In this document: in pieces, positions 1 through 7,769 of the stretch
Layout: every line of letters begins with the position of its first letter
Position numbering within the stretch: the first letter of the stretch is position 1
Source of the DNA: Candidatus Borrarchaeum weybense
GTDB taxonomy: Archaea > Asgardarchaeota > Sifarchaeia > Borrarchaeales > Borrarchaeaceae
Length of the DNA: 64,000 bases
Assembly (NCBI GenBank): GCA_019057385.1
Contig: JAHQJS010000007.1
Location: forward strand, 835,685 to 899,684
Direction: 5' to 3'
The notes under the pieces: model-generated
Database searches by the model: none
The model's input: the letters and a program-made list of their open reading frames with translations, nothing else
What the model was told of the DNA's origin: nothing
Position numbers and translations under genes: made by a program

Positions 1-1
1 A

Positions 2-238
2 GATCAAGGACAACCGGATCCAGCAATATCTTCTATGGCAAAAACTAACGCAGGTAGAGTAGCAGTTGAAGTGGCTGATGAAGCAATACAAGTACTTGGT
101 GGAGCGGGATATCTTGCGGAAAATGAAGTCGAGCGTTTTTACAGGGACGCTAAAATTATTGAAATCTATGAAGGCACTAGAGAGATTCAGAAAAACACTA
201 TAGTCAGATTTCTACTCAAAAGAGGAATTAAAAACTAA
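2..238 (+). CDS. Acyl-CoA dehydrogenase, C-terminal end (5' truncated by window edge)
   Basis: The frame is open from the window edge, so this is the last 78 residues of a longer gene. Residues AGRVAVEVADEAIQVLGGAG followed by ERFYRDAKIIEIYEGTREIQ are the hallmark C-terminal helices of acyl-CoA dehydrogenases (FAD-dependent alpha,beta-oxidation of acyl-CoA, normally passing electrons to ETF). The catalytic base and substrate-binding parts lie outside the window, so chain-length specificity cannot be judged. The protein ends FLLKRGIKN. A second copy of this 3' end, REIQKNTIVRFLLKRGIKS, sits about 3.5 kb downstream at 3698-3757, which shows that the region was duplicated together with the following gene. 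Confidence 0.93.
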   Translation, partial: DQGQPDPAISSMAKTNAGRVAVEVADEAIQVLGGAGYLAENEVERFYRDAKIIEIYEGTREIQKNTIVRFLLKRGIKN

Positions 239-278
239 TTTTATTGTGATTTTATAGCTTTCTCCCCATTTCGTGGGC

Positions 279-941
279 TTATATGAAAATCTTTAACTGT
301 TCTAACAATGACAACATTTTCTTTTGCATTATGGGATCATATTCATCAAACATATTGACCAATTCTACTTCTGACAAAATTCGCCCTCTCTCAATAACTT
401 CTTCAAGCCATGTTTGGATAAATAAGGGATGCTGATGTGTATTAAACACATCTACAGAATGATCCTTAGTTACACGCAGCCAGCCTTTTGGAAGAGTTAA
501 TAGGAGAGGATTTAATGAATATTCACTAGGACTGTCAACAAAATCTGCAAGTCGATGCCACTCTATTATAGTTGTTAATTGACGGATTTTATCTGTTGGA
601 ATACAGAATGGATTGAACGCCTCAAATGTTGTGGGAGTGCTTTTCCAATTGAGTGTGTGTTCTAAAAGTCTCCCTTGTGTTACGGAAAGGGATTGTGGAG
701 AAAGTTTAAACACAAAAGCTGCACGTGGAGGTCGTGAATATTCACTTGAATAAAGTGATTTTAATGCATAAGGTAGTTTGCTTGAATATTCAGCACAATA
801 GTCCTGAGACGAAAGTCGTGCTTTAGATGCAGGAATTTCTTGATATGGTACACCATATTTTCTAAGACCAATTATAACTGCGTTGAGAGAGCTTGGATCT
901 TCTTGTAATTGCCCAAAATAAAATCCCTTAAGTTGAGCCAT
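279..941 (-). CDS. Hypothetical protein, 220-residue local paralog family (copy 1)
   Basis: I do not recognise this family. It is a soluble-looking protein of 220 residues without signal peptide, membrane segment or metal motif. Family landmarks are FGQL-EEDP near the N-terminus, LRKY-VP-EI, SKARLS-(Q/R)D, a central FNPFCIPTDKI, LPKGWLRVTKDH-VDVFN, and a C-terminal acidic block LEEVIERGRILSEVEL followed by YDP. The start is well supported: GGGGAGGTG lies just upstream of ATG. It converges on the acyl-CoA dehydrogenase gene with about 40 bp between them. Related copies lie at 1118-1744, 1815-3690 (broken) and 3795-4457. All four run the same way, so the family grew by tandem duplication. No function can be given. 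Confidence 0.75.
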   Translation of the reverse strand: MAQLKGFYFGQLQEDPSSLNAVIIGLRKYGVPYQEIPASKARLSSQDYCAEYSSKLPYALKSLYSSEYSRPPRAAFVFKLSPQSLSVTQGRLLEHTLNWKSTPTTFEAFNPFCIPTDKIRQLTTIIEWHRLADFVDSPSEYSLNPLLLTLPKGWLRVTKDHSVDVFNTHQHPLFIQTWLEEVIERGRILSEVELVNMFDEYDPIMQKKMLSLLEQLKIFI

Positions 942-1117
942 TGCTCACCTCCCCATAGTTGGTACATGGTTAAAACATAGTTGAAATAAAGATAATTTGA
1001 TAATTACCAAATAATGTAAGCTTTTCGTTTAAATAAGGACTAGATAGCTACCTTCAATTAAAGTAACTTCACCGTGAATATTTGTCTTTATACAGTACGT
1101 TTCCAAAGTTTTGGGTC

Positions 1118-1744
1118 TCATTTAAAAATTTTAAACTTCTCCAATAGCTTTATGAGATTCTTCTTCATATAAGGATCATATTCGTCCAACATATTAACTA
1201 ATTCTACTTCTGATAAAACTCGCTCTCTCTCAATTACTTCTTCAATCCACACTTGAAGGAAAAGCGGGTTTTGGTGAGTATTAAAAACATCGATCTGTTC
1301 TCTAGTTACGCGGAGCCAACCTTTTGGAAGAGTGAGTAAGATTGGATTTAATGAGTAATCACTTGGATGTTCAACATAATCTGCAAGTCGATGCCACTCT
1401 ATTAATGTGGTTAATTGACGGATTTTATCTGTTGGAATACAAAATGGATTGAACGCTTCAAATGTTGTGTTGGTGTGTTTCCAGTTTAGCGTGTATTCTA
1501 AGAGTATACCTTTAATTGTAGAAAGCGATTTTCTAGACATTTTAAATAGAAAACAAGCTCTCGGCGGTCGTGAATACTCACCCGAATAGAGTTCTGTCAA
1601 CGCCTCAGTTAGTGTGCTTGTATATTCAGCACAATAGTCCTGAGATGAAAGTCGTGCTTTAGATGCAGGAATTTCTTGATATGGTACACCATATTTTCTA
1701 AGAGATGCCATAACTGCGTTCACAGAGTTTGGGTCTTCTTCCAA
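1118..1744 (-). CDS. Hypothetical protein, 220-residue local paralog family (copy 2, start codon degraded)
   Basis: This is a close paralog of copy 1; about 60 residues around NPFCIPTDKIRQLTT and SKARLSSQDYCAEY are nearly identical. The reading frame continues upstream of the TTG used here and encodes IAQLEEFHFGQL, the same N-terminus as copies 1 and 4. At the position where those copies have ATG, this one has ATA (1775-1777), preceded by GAGAGGGGATC. Either translation starts at ATA, or at the internal TTG with loss of about 11 residues, or the gene is at the beginning of decay. The rest of the frame is intact to its stop. The function is unknown. Confidence 0.6.
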   Translation of the reverse strand: MEEDPNSVNAVMASLRKYGVPYQEIPASKARLSSQDYCAEYTSTLTEALTELYSGEYSRPPRACFLFKMSRKSLSTIKGILLEYTLNWKHTNTTFEAFNPFCIPTDKIRQLTTLIEWHRLADYVEHPSDYSLNPILLTLPKGWLRVTREQIDVFNTHQNPLFLQVWIEEVIERERVLSEVELVNMLDEYDPYMKKNLIKLLEKFKIFK

Positions 1745-1862
1745 TTGACCAAAATGGAATTCTTCAAGTTGTGCTATCGGGATCCCCTCTCTGTCGGAAG
1801 AGACTTCCTGCTGATTATGTTAAAATTTTCAACTTCTCCAATAATATAGTACTTTCTTCTTC

Positions 1863-3486
1863 GTGAACTACCGCCCAACAAGTTGGGTGGCTTCTGCCTT
1901 CACGGATTTTTGAGCTGTCTCTACGAGAGAAAGCAAGAACCCGCTCATCGACAGTTCGGGGTGGTCCACAGCACCCCCCGTTCCTTCGCAGAGGAACACT
2001 TTGGGTTTCGCCTTACGATTTTTACGACCGTTCTGTTTTTTTAGCCCGGTAAGGCACATTAGAGCGTCTATCAGGATGTTGAACGCAGCATTTACGTCTC
2101 TATCGGCAGTAAATCCGCATTTCAGGCACCTGAACGCCCTGTCTTTAACTTCTACCTTCCTTGAACCACACCACGAACAGCGACGGGTGGTCCACCACTC
2201 ATTGGTCACCAAGGGTACTCCGTCATGCATCAGTACCGCTATCGCGATACGCTCGGCGCAGTCCTTGAAGGCCCAATGGTTGACGCGTTTTCGATTCCTG
2301 CGATGCCCTGAACCCTTTTAGTGACAATTACGCACTTTGTCGGGATAGCCTATGACCACCAACGAACCTGTAAGGTGCTTGGCAATATCAATCGCCAACT
2401 TTCTCCTGAAATCCTTGGCAAAATTTACCCGCTTACAGTAGAGTTTCTTCACTACCGCGTACTTCCCTAAGCGTTGTAATTTGGCGATCCTATTGTTTAG
2501 TTGACGCATATGGATGAAGAACTTTTTGTAGTCCTCTTTTTTAAACAGCATGACGTTGCCGTCGCCCGATAACTCGCACGTTACGGTCGTCGCCAGCCGC
2601 TTCAAACCCAGGTCGATGCCGGTCAGCGACTTCAACACCGGCATAACGTCCTTTTCTACAACGACATGGGCTTCGTAGCGTTTCAATCGGTGATTTTTAA
2701 CGATCTGAAAAGACTTAACACGCCATTCTTTGTCGTAGAGGTGCTTCGCGGCATACGGATACATATATAACGGTAGGTGTAATTTTTCGCCTTTTTTGAG
2801 GGTGGAAATTCGTGCCCAGAGAGGAAACTCCTTCGCAATGCGGGGAAGCGATATGTCGCCTACACGGTAGTCGAACATGACGGCTAGCTTCCCCCTGATA
2901 GTCGGTGGTGAGGGTTGCCTCTGCTTCCAGCGGTAGAGTTTGTGCTGGAGCTTTCGCAACCGTTTCCTGTCTTTAGCGGTGCTCTTCCTGGCAAGGCGTT
3001 TTTTACAGGTGGTGATGGACTTTTCCAGACGCGTAATCTCCCGCTGCCACTCACGATACAGTTCCCGATAGGATTTGAACATCCAGAGGGCTTTATCGCG
3101 GCAGGCTTGCACGAACCCTGATGACAACCCAGTCAGGGTCTGTATGTGCTGTCGGTATTGCTCCGCCTCTTTAACACCCGTTATGTTTTCAGCGATGATT
3201 TTCTCAAGAAACAGTTGTACACCATAGGTAAGCCAGGCGGTAAGTTTGTCGAGGAACTTTATTTTCGTTGTGGTGATCCTGTCATCAACGGGAAGCACTA
3301 GTGTCTTGCACATAGTTAATGGTTTGGCAAGTTGCAGTTCCAGTCCCATCCTCCACCACACCCTAAGAACTTATGGAACACGAGACTTAAAAAACTTTCG
3401 CCAACCAGCATATCGTGAAAAAAAGTACCACCATAGCTACGCAATTCATCCCACCAACTAGTTGGGGGGTCTTCTTGCGAAATTAT
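1863..3486 (-). mobile_element. IS200/IS605-type element (tnpB only), 1624 bp
   Basis: The boundaries follow from the broken gene around it and from comparison with the 42 kb element. Read on the minus strand, the left end begins directly after the pentamer TTTAT and carries a subterminal hairpin (CCCCAAC-TA-GTTGG). The right end has the hairpin CCCAAC-TT-GTTGGG and finishes in GGTAGTTCAC. There is no target-site duplication and there are no terminal inverted repeats, as expected for single-strand peel-and-paste transposition. It carries no tnpA, so it would need a transposase in trans. The only gene is a tnpB with an in-frame stop. The GC content is visibly higher than in its surroundings. 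Confidence 0.88.
1868..3361 (-). pseudogene. tnpB: TnpB RNA-guided nuclease, interrupted by one in-frame TAA
   Basis: A single reading frame of about 497 codons is cut by TAA at 2318-2320. The part before the stop (347 residues) ends YPDKVRNCH, and the same frame resumes at once with KGSGHRRNRKRVNHWAFKD. Visible elements are the basic N-terminal helices, RuvC-I aspartate in GIDLGLKRLATT, a four-cysteine zinc finger (CSWCG and CLKCG) and RuvC-III aspartate in TADRDVNAAFNIL. Where canonical TnpB has the RuvC-II glutamate (VVEDL), this protein reads VVIGYPD; a glutamate in TNEWWTTRRCSWCG could substitute. That matches described TnpB variants with a moved catalytic residue, but here it is inference. 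The truncated product would lack the zinc finger and RuvC-III, so the nuclease is probably inactive. Confidence 0.88.
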
Positions 3487-3697
3487 ATAAAAGGATCATA
3501 TTTTTCAAATAAGTTGACCAATTCTACTTCTGATAATATTCGCCCCTTTTCAATCACTTCTTCAAGCCACGCTTCAAGGAAAAATGGATTATGGTGGGTA
3601 TTAAAAATATCAACAGTATGATCTTTAGTGACGCGAAAACATCCTTGTTTGAGTGTGAGAAATATTGGGTCTAATGAACTTTCATTTACGCAGTGAG

Positions 3698-3757
3698 AGA
3701 GAGATTCAAAAGAATACAATAGTACGCTTCCTACTTAAGCGGGGCATCAAAAGCTAA
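3698..3757 (+). pseudogene. Remnant of acyl-CoA dehydrogenase 3' end
   Basis: Twenty codons including the stop read REIQKNTIVRFLLKRGIKS, differing from the end of the gene at 2-238 (REIQKNTIVRFLLKRGIKN) only in the last residue, though many third positions differ. The piece lies just upstream of copy 4 of the 220-residue family, exactly as the intact acyl-CoA dehydrogenase gene lies next to copy 1. It is therefore a relic of an older duplication of the block 'acyl-CoA dehydrogenase end plus hypothetical gene', most of which was later deleted. Confidence 0.85.
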
Positions 3758-3794
3758 TTTCTCTGTGAATAACCTTTTTCAAAGTCTTTTGGCT

Positions 3795-4457
3795 TCATCC
3801 TATAATCTTTAAGTTTTCCAATAGCCTCAAAGCTTTCTTCCCCATAAAGGGATCATATTTATCGAGCATTGCGAGCAATTCCACTTCTGATAGAATTCGT
3901 CCTCTTTCGATCACTTCTTCAAGCCACGCTTCAAGGAAAAACGGATGCTGGTGGGCATTAAAAACATCAACGATATGATCTTTAGTGGCACGAAACCATC
4001 CTTTTGAAATAGTAAGTGATATGGGATCTAATGAATAATCACCTAACTCTTCACCATAATGCGCAAGTCGATACACGTCCCTTATTTTTGTCAATTCAAG
4101 CACTTTATCTACAGGAATACAAAATGGATCGAATGCTACGAATGTTGAGGGCGTTCTTTCCCAGTTTATGGTATGCTCTAGAAGCTTCCCTCGGATTAAA
4201 GAAAGTGGTTGCGGAGAAATTTTAAACACAAAAACTGCACGAAGAGGTCTTGAGTATTCACTGGAATAGATTTCACTTAGCGCTTCTGGCAACTTGTTGG
4301 TAAATCCAGCATAACAATCACGGGTTGAGAGTCGAGCTTTTGATTCATAAATCTCTCTAAAAGGCACTCTATATTTTCTTAGAGAAATAACAACTTGATT
4401 ATATGAACTTGGGTCTTCTTCCAGTTGACCAAAGTGAAAGCCTTCAATTTGTGCCAT
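3795..4457 (-). CDS. Hypothetical protein, 220-residue local paralog family (copy 4)
   Basis: An intact 220-residue member with the landmarks of copy 1 (FGQLEEDPSS, LRKYRVP, FDPFCIPVDK, SKGWFRATKDHIVDVFNAHQ, LEEVIERGRILSEVEL). It is the most divergent of the four in the middle: residues around EIYESKARLSTRDCYAGF and IRDVYRLAHYGEELGDY differ from copies 1 and 2, so this duplication is older than the one that gave copies 1 and 2. The start is set by homology (MAQ). Unlike copy 1 there is no good purine-rich site before the ATG; the minus strand reads GGCCTCCT there. The function is unknown. Confidence 0.72.
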   Translation of the reverse strand: MAQIEGFHFGQLEEDPSSYNQVVISLRKYRVPFREIYESKARLSTRDCYAGFTNKLPEALSEIYSSEYSRPLRAVFVFKISPQPLSLIRGKLLEHTINWERTPSTFVAFDPFCIPVDKVLELTKIRDVYRLAHYGEELGDYSLDPISLTISKGWFRATKDHIVDVFNAHQHPFFLEAWLEEVIERGRILSEVELLAMLDKYDPFMGKKALRLLENLKIIG

Positions 4458-4595
4458 AGGAGGCCATCTCTAATTTTACATATAATATATTGCTCACTAT
4501 AATAAGATTATCTAACTCGAAGTAATCAAGATAACTATCACTTCGAAAGAGATCTAGAAAAAGAACTTAAGAAAATTTATTTATGCTATACAATC

Positions 4596-5081
4596 TTAAT
4601 TTAAGATAAATATTGCATAATTCAAGGCCATCGCAAGACTTACCCAAGCAATATAAGGAATAAGCAATAGTCCTGGCGTCAGAGAAATCCTGAAGAAACT
4701 TATAATTGTCAGCAATATAGTTATCCAAAGTATTATGATTATGATGAGCGCAGCAAAGAGCTCCTTAAGTCCGAAGAATACTGGTGTCCATAATCCATTG
4801 AGAAACAACTGAAGCGCAAAGAAGATAAGTCCTACTTTTATTTTTTGTTCATCCAAACCCCTGCGCCACACAAGGAATGCTGATATCCCCATTAACGTAT
4901 AGAGAATCGTCCAAACTGGCCCAAACAGCCAATTGGGTGGTGTGAAAAAAGGCTTATTCAGAGTTGTATACCAGGTTGGAATTGCATCCATCGTAAAAAT
5001 CGTACCAATAAGACCTGATGCCTGACAAATGAAAATGCTTATTATTAAATTGCGAACATCAACTAAAGTGATTTTTTCCAT
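4596..5081 (-). CDS. tspO: TspO/MBR family membrane protein
   Basis: Translation gives five hydrophobic segments and the TspO core: PTWYTTLNKPFFTPPNWLFG followed by PVWTILYTLMGISA, then FALQLFLNGLWTPVFFGLKE and PYIAWVSLAMALNYAI. Family members bind porphyrins or other tetrapyrroles in the membrane; the physiological role is debated. The ATG used here gives 161 residues, the normal TspO length. The frame also runs upstream to a TTG adding 13 residues, but that addition is not typical of the family. It stands alone, with about 170 bp to the next gene. A tetrapyrrole-binding protein near cobamide genes is suggestive, nothing more. Confidence 0.9.
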   Translation of the reverse strand: MEKITLVDVRNLIISIFICQASGLIGTIFTMDAIPTWYTTLNKPFFTPPNWLFGPVWTILYTLMGISAFLVWRRGLDEQKIKVGLIFFALQLFLNGLWTPVFFGLKELFAALIIIIILWITILLTIISFFRISLTPGLLLIPYIAWVSLAMALNYAIFILN

Positions 5082-5248
5082 ATCAATCAACCCTAATGGC
5101 AAATATCCAATAGCAGACAAAAATCTTGGTTATCTTATAATCTTAAAATACTTCATTAATTAATTTGACGAATAGAGCAAATTTTAATTAAAGTGCTCCG
5201 GAGAGTGCCGTAAAAGCGGATATAGAAACATCAATGGAAGTCTAACAA

Positions 5249-5905
5249 TTGAATGTCTTTGTTTCTTGGAGCGGTGGTAAAGAAAGTAGCCTAGCCTTGT
5301 ATAAGGCGTTAAAAGAAGGTCTCAAGGTTGGATATCTATTCACTATGCTCAACGAAGACGGTTTACGATCTAGAGGACATGGCTTAAGAAAAGAAGTTAT
5401 TGAAGCACAAGCTAAGGCTATCCAAATTCCAATAATCTATGGAAAGGCTACCTGGGACTCGTATGAAGATGAATTTAAGAGGGTAATTAGGGATCTGAAG
5501 AACAGAGGAATCGAAGGTGGAGTATTTGGAGACCTAGACTTTCAAGAAAACAGAGACTGGGTTGAGAAGGTTTGTAGCGAAGTTGGGCTCCAAGTATATG
5601 AACCATTATGGAAGCAAAAATACGAAATAGTGCTTGCTGAGTTCATGGATAGGGGGTTTGAAGCTATAATTGTCAGCGCTAAATCCGATCTCATAGATTC
5701 CAACTGGATAGGACATCCCCTTAATTGGGATTTTATAGAGTTCCTCAGAAGGCGAAAAATCGATCTGTGTGGCGAAAATGGGGAATATCACACACTCGTA
5801 ACTAACGGTCCAATATTTAAGCGACATTTGAAGATACTTGAAAGCCGAGAATTGGAAAAAACTGATCGATGGCTTCTTGATATATTGAAAAGTGACATAA
5901 TTTAG
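5249..5905 (+). CDS. Dph6/MJ0570-family PP-loop ATP pyrophosphatase (copy 1)
   Basis: The N-terminal SWSGGKESSLAL is the ATP-pyrophosphatase PP-loop. ENGEYHTLVTNGPIF near residue 190 and GVFGDLDFQENRDWVEKVC are typical of the diphthine-ammonia ligase (Dph6)/MJ0570 family, which adenylates a carboxylate and amidates it. The protein has 218 residues, the usual archaeal length. TTG at this position begins MNVFVSW and matches the paralog at 16629-17285, which also starts with TTG. The two share most residues. One could make diphthamide on EF-2 and the other could have a different amide product. Which is which cannot be decided from sequence; the second is embedded among cobamide genes and this one is not. 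Confidence 0.87.
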   Translation: MNVFVSWSGGKESSLALYKALKEGLKVGYLFTMLNEDGLRSRGHGLRKEVIEAQAKAIQIPIIYGKATWDSYEDEFKRVIRDLKNRGIEGGVFGDLDFQENRDWVEKVCSEVGLQVYEPLWKQKYEIVLAEFMDRGFEAIIVSAKSDLIDSNWIGHPLNWDFIEFLRRRKIDLCGENGEYHTLVTNGPIFKRHLKILESRELEKTDRWLLDILKSDII

Positions 5906-5906
5906 A

Positions 5907-7022
5907 TTATTTGACTGATTCTAATATTAATTCGGCGATATCCATGACCTTAATTTCATCTTCCTTATCCAATGTTTTAACGGCAGCATCGAGAGTAACA
6001 ACGCAAAACGGACATGAGGTCACTAACAGTTCTGCTCCTACGTCAATGGCATTCTCAACTCTCTTTTCGGCATTATTTGGTCCTGAAACATCGAACCACA
6101 TTCTACCACCGCCTCCCTCACAGCATAAACTCTGATTTTTGATTCTATCTAACTCAATAAATTCTATTCCTGGAATATTTTCAATTATTTGCCTTGGTTC
6201 ATCAAAAATTCCGTTATGTTTACCAAGAAAGCAAGGATCATGATATGTGGCTGTTTTTTCGATTCTTTTTGAAAAAGTTAGTTTTCCATTATTGATTAAC
6301 TCTGCAAGTAGTTGTGAATGATGTTGGACCTTCAAATCTAACTCATATTTGTTCTTAAACACATTATATCCATGTGGACAGGAAACCAGTATGCTCTTTA
6401 CGTCATATTTTTCAAATAACTCGGTATTATCCTCAATAAGTAGTTCGAATAATCCCTGTTCACCCAAACCGAGAATTTCATTACCACAACAATTCTCGTC
6501 TTTATCCAAAACTCCAAAATCAACTTCTGTTGTATTTAAACACATTATTAACGCCTTAGCGATGTCTTGTGCGCGTGTATCATAAGCTGTAGTACATCCA
6601 ATAAAATAGAGTATATCGGCGCCTTCTGAAATGTGTTTTAAATTGAAAGCAGTCGCCCATTCCATTCTGCTTGCTCTACTTTGATTCCATGGGTTGCCAT
6701 GCTTAAAAACACTTTCCAAGGCATCTTTAAGTGTTGCTGGGACTATACCTTCCTCAACCAAGGTGCTGCGTATATCGATTATCATATCAAGCGGACTTAA
6801 CTGCTTAGGACACCGAAGTTCACATGTCGAACATGTAGTACAACTCCATATTTGATCTTCAGGCGGTATTTTAAGTCTTTTAAAGACGGCAATTTCTCGT
6901 AGGATATTTCGCACGTTCAAATAAGATCTTGTGGCTACTGGGCATGAACCTGTGCATACCCCACACTGAATGCATTCGTTCAGCAGTAGTTTTTTATTGA
7001 ATTCTTGGGCGATATTTTCCAT
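5907..7022 (-). CDS. HdrD/GlpC-like iron-sulfur oxidoreductase
   Basis: The protein has 371 residues. Two ferredoxin-type 4Fe-4S motifs lie at the N-terminus (CIQCGVCTGSCP and CTTCSTCELRCP). Two CCG (cysteine-rich) domains follow: CCGNEILG with SCPHGY, and HDPCFLGKHNG, CCEGGGGRMW, SCPFC. This is the architecture of heterodisulfide reductase subunit HdrD and of related lactate, glycerol-phosphate and other dehydrogenase subunits. CCG domains of true HdrB/D bind noncubane 4Fe-4S clusters that reduce disulfides. No HdrE, HdrA or flavoprotein gene is adjacent, so the electron donor is unknown. It converges tail to tail with the PP-loop gene, one base apart. Confidence 0.88.
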   Translation of the reverse strand: MENIAQEFNKKLLLNECIQCGVCTGSCPVATRSYLNVRNILREIAVFKRLKIPPEDQIWSCTTCSTCELRCPKQLSPLDMIIDIRSTLVEEGIVPATLKDALESVFKHGNPWNQSRASRMEWATAFNLKHISEGADILYFIGCTTAYDTRAQDIAKALIMCLNTTEVDFGVLDKDENCCGNEILGLGEQGLFELLIEDNTELFEKYDVKSILVSCPHGYNVFKNKYELDLKVQHHSQLLAELINNGKLTFSKRIEKTATYHDPCFLGKHNGIFDEPRQIIENIPGIEFIELDRIKNQSLCCEGGGGRMWFDVSGPNNAEKRVENAIDVGAELLVTSCPFCVVTLDAAVKTLDKEDEIKVMDIAELILESVK

Positions 7023-7037
7023 GTACTCATCACTGTT

Positions 7038-7217
7038 CTACGACATTGTTATTACTTCAAGATACAATATAATGGTCTCTTTTATTCGTTCAATAAGCAT
7101 ACTCAACATTTTTGCTTGTGTATGACAGCCTGAGAGTTCCATAACACATGCAACATAATATTCGTCTTCATCTTTTTCAATTTTCAGTGCATATTGCTTC
7201 TGCTTAGAATACCACAT
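7038..7217 (-). CDS. HicB-like / UPF0150 small protein
   Basis: Residues YALKIEKDEDEYYVACVMEL followed by SGCHTQAKMLSMLIERIKE match the HicB/UPF0150 fold (a partial RNase-H-like domain that often serves as antitoxin). The start is placed at the ATG preceded by TTGGAGATATCC, giving 59 residues. An upstream ATG would add 23 residues but has no ribosome-binding site. No hicA toxin gene is visible on either side, so this is an orphan. It lies 15 bp downstream of the HdrD-like gene start, on the same strand but upstream of it in transcription order, so the two may be cotranscribed. Confidence 0.7.
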   Translation of the reverse strand: MWYSKQKQYALKIEKDEDEYYVACVMELSGCHTQAKMLSMLIERIKETIILYLEVITMS

Positions 7218-7500
7218 GGATATCTCCAAGTTATTCACAATAAAAAGATATGTTTTAGAGATCGATTGCTCTTTTGAAGATAACATAATTTAAATTCTTT
7301 TCTAATCGGCTCCTAAGCAGTGTGAATGCACCTTCATCTGCATTTTCGATATTATTGTGAACTACCTCATACTAAAGCTGTGGTGCTTTCTTGCTTAGCT
7401 ACTAGTAAAAGAGTAGTATTTTTTGTGTTTGAGTACGAAAAAAGCATGTAACACAAGGTTTATTAAGAACAAACAGGCAATTCAACGTTTGGTGAAATTT

Positions 7501-7668
7501 ATGCCCTTAATTGAAATTTCAGGTTACGGGTTCTCTGCAGAACAAAAAAGAAATATTTCACGGGAAGTTGTTGACGTTATTTCCAAAATATCAGGCAAAG
7601 ATAAGAAGCTTTTCGTTGTTGTATTTAGAGATATTAAAAGTGAAGACTGGGCGATGGCAGGAGAATAG
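7501..7668 (+). CDS. 4-oxalocrotonate tautomerase family protein
   Basis: This is a 55-residue protein beginning MPLIEISGYGFSAEQKRNIS. After removal of Met, Pro1 would be the catalytic base of the tautomerase superfamily. FVVVFRDIKSEDWAMAGE matches the second half of the subunit, whose usual end reads (D/N)W...GG followed by a few more residues. The stop comes directly after AMAGE, and 23 bp later a solitary IS605 right end begins, so the C-terminal few residues may have been lost to a past insertion. The frame is open upstream, but MPLIEI is the expected mature start. The substrate is unknown. Confidence 0.78.
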   Translation: MPLIEISGYGFSAEQKRNISREVVDVISKISGKDKKLFVVVFRDIKSEDWAMAGE

Positions 7669-7691
7669 TCCGTCAAATAGTTATAATTTCT

Positions 7692-7729
7692 CCGCAGGAA
7701 GCTCCAACCGTAAGGGTGGGGTAGTTCAC
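7692..7729 (+). mobile_element. Solitary IS605-type right end
   Basis: The sequence contains an imperfect hairpin followed by GGGTAGTTCAC, and lines up base for base with the right end of the tnpB element at 1863-3486 (GCAG-GAAGC...TAGTTCAC). No left end or tnpB is seen upstream on this strand, so it is a relic left by deletion. Confidence 0.6.
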
Positions 7730-7769
7730 GTATGAGTTTTAAAAGTCTAAATTCGTAAAAAATGGAAGT

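Larger units (their letters stand above)
1815..3690 (-). pseudogene. Broken copy 3 of the 220-residue paralog family, split by an IS element
   Basis: Two pieces flank the insertion sequence. The upstream piece (about 3487-3690) encodes SSLDPIFLTLKQG through LFEKYDPF, matching the last third of copies 1 and 4. The downstream piece (1815-1862) encodes LLEKLKILT and the stop, matching the family C-terminus (LLEQLKIFI, LLENLKIIG). Joining the pieces restores the codons for DPFMKKKVL, but one base is then missing before LLEKLK, so there is also a frameshift. The N-terminal two thirds are absent: at about 3690 the homology stops and a scrap of acyl-CoA dehydrogenase gene begins on the other strand. 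The gene is clearly dead. Confidence 0.85.

Noticed and set aside
2318..2320. Recoding of the in-frame stop in tnpB (pyrrolysine or selenocysteine)
   Set aside because: The stop is TAA, not TAG or TGA, and lies in a decaying mobile element, so a nonsense mutation is the simple explanation.
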